From Syntrophomonas sp. (GTDB lineage: Bacteria; Bacillota; Syntrophomonadia; Syntrophomonadales; Syntrophomonadaceae), in NCBI GenBank assembly GCA_028709355.1, contig JAQVXF010000035.1:1-9130 (forward strand): a DNA stretch of 9,130 nt, in the 5' to 3' direction. The stretch's first letter is position 1. Each line of letters starts with the position of its first letter. Of the stretch, positions 1 through 5,150 are shown in pieces. The position numbers and the translations under genes are program-made. The notes below the pieces were generated by a model. The model did not search any database and had not been told where the DNA came from. It was given only the letters and a program-made list of their open reading frames with translations.

Positions 1-24
1 CAGAACTACTGTGGCAAGTTACTA

Positions 25-52
25 TGTGTATATGCACGCGTGTATATACACA
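25..52. repeat. 28-bp near-perfect palindrome inside an alternating pyrimidine-purine tract
   Basis: Nine-base arms TGTGTATAT and ATATACACA flank the core GCACGCGTGT. The 28 bp equal their own reverse complement except for one base pair (34 with 43), which would be a G-U wobble in RNA. Transcribed, this gives a stem of about 12 pairs with a CGCG loop, ending 30 bases before the preferred start at 83. Every base from 23 to 58 alternates pyrimidine and purine, the classic composition for left-handed DNA or cruciform extrusion. It could be an operator, a 5' UTR hairpin or a structural DNA element; the sequence does not decide between them. Confidence 0.75.
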
Positions 53-82
53 CATGCAAATATGTATTGGGAGAAGTGGCTT

Positions 83-1210
83 ATGAATTCAAAGGATATC
101 AAAGAATATGGCCTTAATATCGGTTACAGTAAAGTCGGAATAACTTCGGCCGACGGCTTCCCGGAGTACGTGGAAAAAGTGCTGGCACGTGGTGACAAGT
201 TTGATATTTTGAACTACACTACCACCAATCCGGTATTGGGAGCCATGCCGAAAAAATTCATGCCGGAAGCTAAATCCGTCATTGTCCTGATATTAGATTA
301 TTTTCAGAATGATTATCCGGAAGAACTCAAAAAAATGATCGGAAAAGCCTACATGGCTAGGTGTTATGGGCCACAACCCGGAATGCTGGCCCATTCCCGA
401 CTACAATTGATGAAAGACTATTTAGCTAATAATGGCTGCACGGTAGATTCAGGCATCGGTATTCCCGCCAGATGGGCAGCTGCCCAGGCTGGCGTGGCAA
501 CGTTTGGCAAGAACAACTTTGCATTTTCCGACGATGCTGGTTCATACGTCATCATCCATACCATTGTCGTAGATAAGGAATTGGATTACGACCAACCTAC
601 CATGGTAAGTAAATGCCCCCCCAAGTGTGAACTGTGCATGAATGCCTGTCCTACTCAGGCGATTACGGCGCCATTTGAACTTGATCCTAAGAGATGTATT
701 GCATTTCATAACTGGATGACTCAGGATGGAAGAGACTCCATTTCTTCATTTATTCCTTATGAATTTAGGGAACCGATTGGTTGCAAGATCCATGGCTGTG
801 ATATATGCCAAGATGTTTGTCCCCTCAACCATAAGAAATTAAAGGCACCCAAGTCGGTTGACCGTTACATTGAGCAAATCGCAGCGGATATCACCCTTCC
901 CTCAATCCTCAATATGACGGATGAGTTTTATGCTAACCGGATAAAGCCGATCATGTATAACTACATCAAAGATAAACGCTATTTTATGAGAAACGCAGCC
1001 ATTGCTATGGGAAATTCCAAAGATAAAGCTTTTGTTAAAGATTTGGCGATTGCGTTAACAAACCCGGATGAAATGATCCGTGAGTATGCTGCCTGGGCGT
1101 TGGGAAAAATAGGTGGCATGGAATCAAGGCAAGTACTGGAAAGCAATTATGCAAAAGAATCGTCTGACAATGTGAAGCAAGCCATCCATCAGGCCTTAGC
1201 CGAATTCTAA
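83..1210 (+). CDS. QueG-like double [4Fe-4S] cluster protein with C-terminal HEAT-like repeats
   Basis: This 375-residue protein resembles epoxyqueuosine reductase (QueG), the cobalamin and Fe-S enzyme that finishes queuosine in tRNA wobble positions, and more broadly the reductive dehalogenase superfamily. From Met-83, cluster cysteines are seen at 178, 182, 185, 189 followed by Pro, and 239, 242, 246 followed by Pro, with further cysteines at 205 and 234. Asp122 in a VDSG context matches the position of the QueG catalytic Asp, followed by a QAGVATFGKNN stretch like the family's GWIGK region. Residues from about 298 to the end look like HEAT/PBS repeats, also known in QueG. The longest ORF starts at 11, but its first 24 residues are encoded by a low-complexity alternating repeat; GGGAGAAG at 69-76 sits six bases before ATG 83. 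The first cluster spacing is CxxxC where QueG has CxxC, and the usual GRDYH-like motif is not seen, so a paralogue of different function is possible. Family assignment is firm, enzyme identity is not. Confidence 0.8.
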   Translation: MNSKDIKEYGLNIGYSKVGITSADGFPEYVEKVLARGDKFDILNYTTTNPVLGAMPKKFMPEAKSVIVLILDYFQNDYPEELKKMIGKAYMARCYGPQPGMLAHSRLQLMKDYLANNGCTVDSGIGIPARWAAAQAGVATFGKNNFAFSDDAGSYVIIHTIVVDKELDYDQPTMVSKCPPKCELCMNACPTQAITAPFELDPKRCIAFHNWMTQDGRDSISSFIPYEFREPIGCKIHGCDICQDVCPLNHKKLKAPKSVDRYIEQIAADITLPSILNMTDEFYANRIKPIMYNYIKDKRYFMRNAAIAMGNSKDKAFVKDLAIALTNPDEMIREYAAWALGKIGGMESRQVLESNYAKESSDNVKQAIHQALAEF

Positions 1211-1274
1211 GATATCTGTTGTTAGTTAACCGCTATATTCCTACTCCCCCACCGCTTCAACCATTAATATATTA

Positions 1275-1325
1275 AGCGCTTTGTGAGACCGGAAAAAGAC
1301 TACAAAGCGCTATTTTACTGGTTTC
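1275..1325 (+). terminator. Terminator-like hairpin after the QueG-like gene
   Basis: AGCGCTTTGT (1275-1284) and ACAAAGCGCT (1302-1311) are perfect 10-bp inverted repeats with a 17-base loop, and a G-U pair can add one step inward. The hairpin lies 64 bases after the stop codon and is followed by ATTTTACTGGTTT, a broken rather than continuous T run. It probably ends transcription of the QueG-like gene. The imperfect T tract lowers certainty. Confidence 0.55.
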
Positions 1326-1785
1326 TTTATGTAGCCTAAGACATGACCTTGTAACGATGTATGGGCAATTCGTGGCTGATACAGTAATGTATGCTTCTAA
1401 AGGCGATAGCTAGATGACTAAGTATGGCTGGTTTGAAGAACCGCCCCGGTCTCCCCCGGATAAATTTGTTGGTGTTGGATTGTTAATTAACATAGGGTTT
1501 GGAATGCAGGATTATCTTTTCCGTTATTGGTAGCTTTTCTTATTCATAACGTTTGATAAAATGTCAGGTTAGTTCAAGTTATTTAACCCTGTTACACGAC
1601 TTGACCCCGGGGTCTGGATTTGCCTCATGAAATGTTCCATACTGAGGTTCTTATTAGTAGATCTGCTGCGCGTACATATGTTCGCATTGATTACACCTCG
1701 AGAATTGTCCCCAGAGCACTTATTTTAAACCCCCCTTACCTCTGCATCCTACAAAGTCTTAGGCGGCCATTCTGAGACCTCTGGA
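1326..1785. other. Gene-poor AT-rich spacer with tiny ORFs only
   Basis: No gene is recognised here. A 39-codon plus-strand ORF (1414-1533, beginning MTKYGWFEEPP) has only a weak AAAGG upstream. A 20-codon minus-strand ORF (1687-1625, beginning MRTYVRAADLL) has a good GAGGTG six bases before its ATG, but nothing recognisable in its product. A 12-bp perfect palindrome GACCCCGGGGTC lies at 1603-1614. A sampled row nearby (1741-1800) is about 43% GC, lower than the genes at the right end of the window. The stretch could be regulatory or decayed foreign DNA; neither can be shown. Confidence 0.5.
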
Positions 1786-2064
1786 TTAAAATTCTTGGAT
1801 TTTGTGCTTTGATGCATTGATGGGTAGCTTTATATGACCGGATTGATTGAGAAAAGCATGCAATTTCTCGACAGCGGTGATGCATTTAGAATGGTGGCGG
1901 TTTTCCCCCCGATTAACCATCAACCCTAAAAAAATTTTCCTGTGCGGCGACTTGGGTTGATGTTCAATCTCAAGACGAAATATCCTAAGAACACATTGTG
2001 GTTCTAAGGGATCAATGTTTTCAGGATCAGGATAGTCAGGATATATTCCCATACAAGTAGACAT
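1786..2064 (-). CDS. Doubtful 92-codon ORF, product not recognised
   Basis: An ATG-to-stop frame of 92 codons lies on the minus strand in an otherwise gene-free kilobase. The product is hydrophilic, rich in His, Pro and Lys (it contains MGIYPDYPDPEN near the start and NRGENRHHSKC in the middle), with no membrane segment, signal peptide or motif I know. No convincing ribosome binding site precedes ATG 2064 or the alternative ATG at residue 5. Three TCAGGA copies near 2020-2041 create the YPDYPDP stretch. It could be a small orphan protein, a fragment of a decayed gene, or chance. It is divergent from the TauE-like gene. Confidence 0.25.
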   Translation of the reverse strand: MSTCMGIYPDYPDPENIDPLEPQCVLRIFRLEIEHQPKSPHRKIFLGLMVNRGENRHHSKCITAVEKLHAFLNQSGHIKLPINASKHKIQEF

Positions 2065-2207
2065 AATGTATGTTATTTGTTAACTGGATTGGCAGTGCAA
2101 AGTTTCCCAAGCTCACAATTATAGGTCTAACACCCTTTTGGCGCCATAGTCTGGCACCGCCTAATGATTTGGACCCGATTAAGTCCCAATAAAACCAAAT
2201 TTATGGC

Positions 2208-2213
2208 TATAAT
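2208..2213 (+). promoter_or_regulatory. Candidate -10 box for the TauE-like gene
   Basis: A perfect TATAAT lies 45 bases before the preferred start at 2259, in an AT-rich run. No good TTGACA match is found 16-18 bases upstream (the position holds CCCAAT), so this is either an activator-dependent promoter or a chance match. Confidence 0.35.
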
Positions 2214-2258
2214 AAAGGTTACTTAAAGCCGTGGAACTTGTTCGAGCGAGGTGATTTG

Positions 2259-2621
2259 ATGTCGGTGATGCTGCCCTACATCATTTTAGGAGTTTTGGCT
2301 GGCATATTGAGCGGTGTGGTGGGAATCGGCGGTGGCATTGTTATCGTACCAGCGCTGGTCTTCATGTTTGGGATGAGCCAGTTGGAAGCCCAGGGAACCA
2401 CCCTGGCGTTGTTGATACCCCCGATCGGGATTCTGGCGGCCTGGACCTACTACACCCATGGTTATGTGAATGTCAAGATAGCGCTGCTAATAATCGCCGG
2501 ATTTTTGGTGGGGGGTTTGATCGGCGGCAAAATTGCCGTGGGCTTGCCCAACGAGGTTTTGCAAAAAGTTTTTGGGGCATTTTTGCTGATAGTATCGGTC
2601 AAAATGTTAATGGGCAAATGA
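2259..2621 (+). CDS. Half-length TauE/SafE-family membrane transporter
   Basis: This 120-residue, almost wholly hydrophobic protein matches one repeat of the TauE/SafE family (sulfite or organosulfonate export and other anion transport). The signature GVVGIGGGIVIVPAL lies at residues 20-34, followed by GTTLALLIPPIGILAAW. About four membrane segments can be drawn: 5-34, 48-67, 74-98 and 104-118. Full-length family members are usually about 250 residues with two such halves. This gene ends with a clean stop, so it is a half-size form that would need to oligomerise; such short forms are known as stand-alone genes. The frame extends back to TTG 2238, but GAGGTGA at 2248-2254 favours ATG 2259. The substrate cannot be told from sequence, and no sulfur-metabolism gene is adjacent. 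It is convergent with the stalk-domain gene. Confidence 0.85.
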   Translation: MSVMLPYIILGVLAGILSGVVGIGGGIVIVPALVFMFGMSQLEAQGTTLALLIPPIGILAAWTYYTHGYVNVKIALLIIAGFLVGGLIGGKIAVGLPNEVLQKVFGAFLLIVSVKMLMGK

Positions 2622-2698
2622 AACGGTAATAGTTTAGGGATTTGATTTAATGATGGCTGCGGCCATGACCGAGACCCATAGTTATCTTCATCCCCTCT

Positions 2699-3358
2699 CT
2701 ATTCGGGAATGTAGTTTGCGGCCGTGTTTATGTTGATGGTATTGGTGGAGCTGTCCCAGGAGACGCTGAAGTTCATCGCCTGCCCCAAATCACGCAATTT
2801 AAAGTAGGTGCGGCCTTCAATGATATAGGCGGTTAGGGTGGCTGGGCTGCCGTCGATGTAAACCTTGGCGGTAGACAGTACCGCGTTTTTATTGCCGCTG
2901 TGGCCAGACCAAACCATCTCACCACCATTCACCGAATAGGTTTGGGCGGAGAGCAGATTGATGGCGTTGCGAGCACCATCCCAAGTCACCTCGAATTGCT
3001 TTCCGCTGCCATTCAGGGCCATGGCCAGATCCCGCAGTTTGAAGTAGGTGCGTCCGTCGATAATATAAGCCTCAAACGCAACCCTGATTCCATTCACGGT
3101 GACGCTGGAAGCAGCTGGTATAGCTTGAACAATGCTGGTTTGCAGGGCAGGTGTTTGAACCGGTTGAGGGTTGTCGGTTGGCTCGAGGGTTTCAGAAGTA
3201 ATTGAGAACAGAGATTCGAGCTTCTGTCCCACACCTTTTATCCCACTGCCTCCTGGGTTGGCGATGATCGGATACTCGATGGTGGCCACTGTACCGCACC
3301 ATACCGATACTGTCATCACTGCAGTTATTGCGATAGACAGCCATTGGGGCTTGCTCAC
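2699..3358 (-). CDS. Secreted protein with two copper-amine-oxidase-type stalk domains
   Basis: This 219-residue protein starts with a basic end and a hydrophobic stretch at residues 7-26, a likely signal peptide or membrane anchor. A Pro/Thr/Ser-rich linker follows (about 55-85), then two Cu_amine_oxidN1-type repeats at about 85-137 and 174-212. The shared motifs AYIIDGRTYFKLRDL and AYIIEGRTYFKLRDL are exactly 80 residues apart. In Gram-positive anaerobes this domain is a structural module of surface or extracellular proteins; no catalytic domain is attached here, so it is not an amine oxidase. It starts at GTG 3358 with AGGAGAGG six bases upstream (3365-3372). An ATG overlapping the GTG by one frame runs straight into TGA. 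A 174-base gap separates it from the upstream pentapeptide gene, leaving room for its own promoter. The likely role is envelope-associated; the ligand is unknown. Confidence 0.85.
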   Translation of the reverse strand: MSKPQWLSIAITAVMTVSVWCGTVATIEYPIIANPGGSGIKGVGQKLESLFSITSETLEPTDNPQPVQTPALQTSIVQAIPAASSVTVNGIRVAFEAYIIDGRTYFKLRDLAMALNGSGKQFEVTWDGARNAINLLSAQTYSVNGGEMVWSGHSGNKNAVLSTAKVYIDGSPATLTAYIIEGRTYFKLRDLGQAMNFSVSWDSSTNTININTAANYIPE

Positions 3359-3532
3359 ATGTAACCTCTCCTATCTTTCATAAACTCTAGGTTTACCTGG
3401 ATGACCTTTGCGGGTCTCCCCTACCCCGCTGGCGCTGACGAGGCCTGGGCAGGAATTCCCTGGATAATATTGTCCCTCTACCTGCTTCTCCTGCGCAGCT
3501 GTGGCCGGCATAGGTCGGTGGAGTGCTGTCGA
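3359..3532 (-). promoter_or_regulatory. Structured leader upstream of the stalk-domain gene
   Basis: On the minus strand this gap contains GCGGG and CCCGC arms around a 10-base loop, an overlapping alternative GACC/GGTC hairpin, and an AGGT/ACCT mini-hairpin just before the AGGAGAGG site. The first two hairpins share bases and cannot form together. A CGCAAAGG string recalls the c-di-GMP-I riboswitch, but the rest of that consensus is missing. A TATTAT near 3465-3470 could be a -10 box without a good -35. Function unknown. Confidence 0.3.
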
Positions 3533-4423
3533 TCATTGGGCCCAATGCCCCGGTCGTTCCAGGCGCGAGGGGATGAGGGTGCGGTCATCTCCTTTCGCCT
3601 GGCGCAGTTGAATGAGGGTGACAAATAGACTACTGGCCAGATTCGCACCTCTGATGTCGGCATCGCGCAAGTCTGCTCCCAGAAGATCAGTTCCGCTTAA
3701 ATCAGCATCTCTCAGATCCGCGGCGATCAGGCATGCTGATCTCAGGTTCAAACCTCGGAGGGTCATACCTCTGAGATCGGCGCCGCTCAGATTGCTGCGC
3801 GGTCTGAAGCGGTGGTTGGAGTTTGGGTGGTTGTCGGTTTCACCACCGGCTTCCTGGCGCACGAGTTTACTGGTTTTCATAAGCAGGGGTCTGACCTGGG
3901 CTCGCATTCTGTCCACATCGAATTCCAGCAGGCCAACCGGGTCGCCGGCGGTCAGCGTTTCTATATGCTCGATCATCGAGCCCAAATCGGTGTGTAGGGG
4001 TGCTGCCGTCTCGAGTGTCAATGCTTCATCCAGGTAGCAAAGCATCTCCTGTAATTGGTGCATGATAAGAAACACTGCAAATATCTGGCGGGAGTTGCCC
4101 GGATTATTGGACCAATCCTGTCCGCCCGAATATTTTTGAGAGACTATTTGTCCCGCTCCGAAGCAGTCATAAGCTACGCAAGCCGTCAGGCCGAGCGGGT
4201 ATAATTGTGAATGGACTCGACATCGGAAATCAGATAATAAATTGGGGCAAGGGACTCCGGCCTCCTTATCTGCTGGAAAGCCTTGTGATCCAGGAAAGTA
4301 AAGGGCAATGCAACATAGCGCAGAACAAGATTCGCATTCGCCGCGCCGGCGTACTGTAACCTTGTGAACTAAGTCTCTTTGGTTCTGTGCAGATTTCAAT
4401 CCGGCGATATCATCATTCACCAA
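3533..4423 (-). CDS. Pentapeptide-repeat protein with N-terminal cysteine-rich domain
   Basis: The 296-residue product has three parts. Residues 30-87 hold eight cysteines at 30, 33, 37, 38, 59, 68, 82 and 87, with CESCSALCC, GVPCPNL, RCRVH and YDCFGAGQ contexts, resembling a metal or Fe-S binding module. Residues about 100-205 are a helical middle. Residues 211-266 are pentapeptide repeats of the A(D/N)Lxx type (GADLRGMTLRGLNLRSA and onward), which form a right-handed beta-helix. The end, QLRQAKGDDRTLIPSRLERPGHW, looks like the conserved tail of a known family that joins this Cys-rich domain to pentapeptides (from memory). The biochemical role is not established. The longest frame begins at TTG 4450, but AAGGAGA (4431-4437) lies inside it and points to TTG 4423 (7-base spacing) or GTG 4420. 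It follows yccF on the same strand after a 75-base gap. No signal peptide is seen, so it is probably cytoplasmic. Confidence 0.85.
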   Translation of the reverse strand: MVNDDIAGLKSAQNQRDLVHKVTVRRRGECESCSALCCIALYFPGSQGFPADKEAGVPCPNLLSDFRCRVHSQLYPLGLTACVAYDCFGAGQIVSQKYSGGQDWSNNPGNSRQIFAVFLIMHQLQEMLCYLDEALTLETAAPLHTDLGSMIEHIETLTAGDPVGLLEFDVDRMRAQVRPLLMKTSKLVRQEAGGETDNHPNSNHRFRPRSNLSGADLRGMTLRGLNLRSACLIAADLRDADLSGTDLLGADLRDADIRGANLASSLFVTLIQLRQAKGDDRTLIPSRLERPGHWAQ

Positions 4424-4430
4424 TAGGTTA

Positions 4431-4437
4431 TCTCCTT
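4431..4437 (-). promoter_or_regulatory. Ribosome binding site deciding the pentapeptide gene start
   Basis: AAGGAGA on the minus strand is seven bases before TTG 4423 and ten before GTG 4420. It falls inside the longer frame that begins at 4450, so the upstream TTG, GTG and ATG codons are unlikely starts. Confidence 0.65.
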
Positions 4438-4464
4438 GCATAATCACCAATCCCTAGCCAATTA

Positions 4465-4500
4465 CTGATCTCCAAATCAGTTGGGAAGCAGTTCTGATTT
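4465..4500 (-). repeat. Overlapping inverted repeats between yccF and the pentapeptide gene
   Basis: AAATCAG (4474-4480) pairs perfectly with CTGATTT (4494-4500) over a 13-base loop, the latter overlapping the yccF stop codon. The ATCAG part can instead pair with CTGAT at 4465-4469. The two hairpins exclude each other. No T run follows, so this is not a plain terminator; it could affect read-through or mRNA processing between the two genes. Confidence 0.4.
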
Positions 4501-4873
4501 AGCTGGTGATCGGTCTAATCTGCGCCCCGAAGGGAATAAGTCCCAACATTGCCAGCTTGAAATGCTGTAGTCCGAAAGGGATGCCGATGATGGTGATGCA
4601 GAATATCAGGCCGATGGTCAGGTGGGCCAGGGCGAATTCCCAACCCAACACGATGAGCCAAATAATGTTGAAGATGAGACCACCGGCACCGAAATTGCCC
4701 ACAATGACCTCCCGGCCGAAAGGCCAGAGCACAAATCCAGCAATTTTGAAACACTGCAGCCCGAATGGGATGCCGATGATAGTGATGCACAGGAGCAACC
4801 CTGCCAGGGACCAGGCTATGGCCCCCAGCAGTCCTCCCAATATGACCCAGATGATGTTACCGATGAATCTCAT
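4499..4873 (-). CDS. yccF: YccF domain inner-membrane protein
   Basis: This 124-residue protein carries the YccF (DUF307) family signature twice: CITIIGIPFGLQCFK at about 29-43 and CITIIGIPFGLQHFK at about 92-106, each preceded by a hydrophobic membrane segment. WPFGREV and LIPFGAQI follow the two copies. It matches the family in length and layout. The family is widespread and its function is not known; it is an integral membrane protein. The frame can begin at GTG 4882, but AAGGGG (4882-4887) overlaps that codon and sits eight bases before ATG 4873, so ATG 4873 is preferred. The two repeats are also visible in the DNA (around 4557-4603 and 4746-4791), consistent with an old internal duplication. 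It may be cotranscribed with the pentapeptide gene downstream. Confidence 0.9.
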   Translation of the reverse strand: MRFIGNIIWVILGGLLGAIAWSLAGLLLCITIIGIPFGLQCFKIAGFVLWPFGREVIVGNFGAGGLIFNIIWLIVLGWEFALAHLTIGLIFCITIIGIPFGLQHFKLAMLGLIPFGAQIRPITS

Positions 4874-4928
4874 CCCTCGCACCCCTTCCGAGTTGAGAAG
4901 TAGCTCTCCGACCCTAGCAAGCGACTAG

Positions 4929-4934
4929 ATTATA
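4929..4934 (-). promoter_or_regulatory. Candidate -10 box upstream of yccF
   Basis: The sequence ATTATAAT at 4929-4936 contains TATAAT on both strands in a locally AT-rich spot. On the minus strand it lies 55 bases before the yccF start. The -35 position (GAGATT at 17-base spacing) is poor, so this is only a candidate. Confidence 0.3.
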
Positions 4935-5026
4935 ATATAGGTAAGGTTTTGAATCTCTTATCCCCACAAGGGAAAAACAGGCCGCCCCGGCTTGATGTAC
5001 CTAGAAGCGATCTCCAGAATAGAACC

Positions 5027-5125
5027 CTAAGATACCTTTTTCCCAGCCTGCCTCGCTTCAATCCAGTTCGGCGGAAAATGTGGTTCAGTCCCTGTCCCCG
5101 CGTCTTTAACCGCCTTGTCCGTCAT
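5027..5125 (-). CDS. Candidate 32-residue protein downstream of the radical SAM gene
   Basis: ATG 5125 opens a 33-codon frame (with stop) 25 bases after the radical SAM stop, on the same strand. A GGAGGCGGGGTGAT stretch lies just upstream as a possible, slightly distant ribosome binding site. The product is hydrophilic, starts MTDKAVKDAG and ends with FPPNWIEARQAGKKVS. The ending loosely recalls the N-terminal region of 2-hydroxyacyl-CoA dehydratase subunits, where a run like EARxxGKKV precedes the first strand. After the stop, the next frame reads ILGFYSGDRF before another stop, so it may be the remnant of a frameshifted gene rather than a true small protein. Both readings are tentative. Confidence 0.35.
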   Translation of the reverse strand: MTDKAVKDAGTGTEPHFPPNWIEARQAGKKVS

Positions 5126-5150
5126 CAAATCACCCCGCCTCCGGCCAAAG

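Noticed and set aside
1603..1614. GACCCCGGGGTC palindrome as the end of an IS200-type element
   Set aside because: No transposase frame or matching second end is visible nearby.
3359..3532. Possible c-di-GMP-I (GEMM) riboswitch, from CGCAAAGG and GGTAAACC strings
   Set aside because: The elements occur in the wrong order, and the GAAA tetraloop, its receptor and the conserved 3' block are missing.
3371..3532. Frame continuing open for 53 codons after the pentapeptide TGA, including a 46-codon ATG ORF (3511-3371)
   Set aside because: A run of this length is not unusual in GC-rich DNA, there is no ribosome binding site, and the product is low-complexity Gly/Pro-rich.
3612..4037. 141-codon plus-strand ORF over the pentapeptide gene
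   Set aside because: It is a shadow of the repeated pentapeptide codons; the Ser/Arg-rich repeats simply mirror the real gene.
4506..4928. Plus-strand ORFs of 140 and 93 codons
   Set aside because: They are antisense shadows of yccF, with Met/Pro-rich products and no domain, while the minus-strand frame has clear family motifs.
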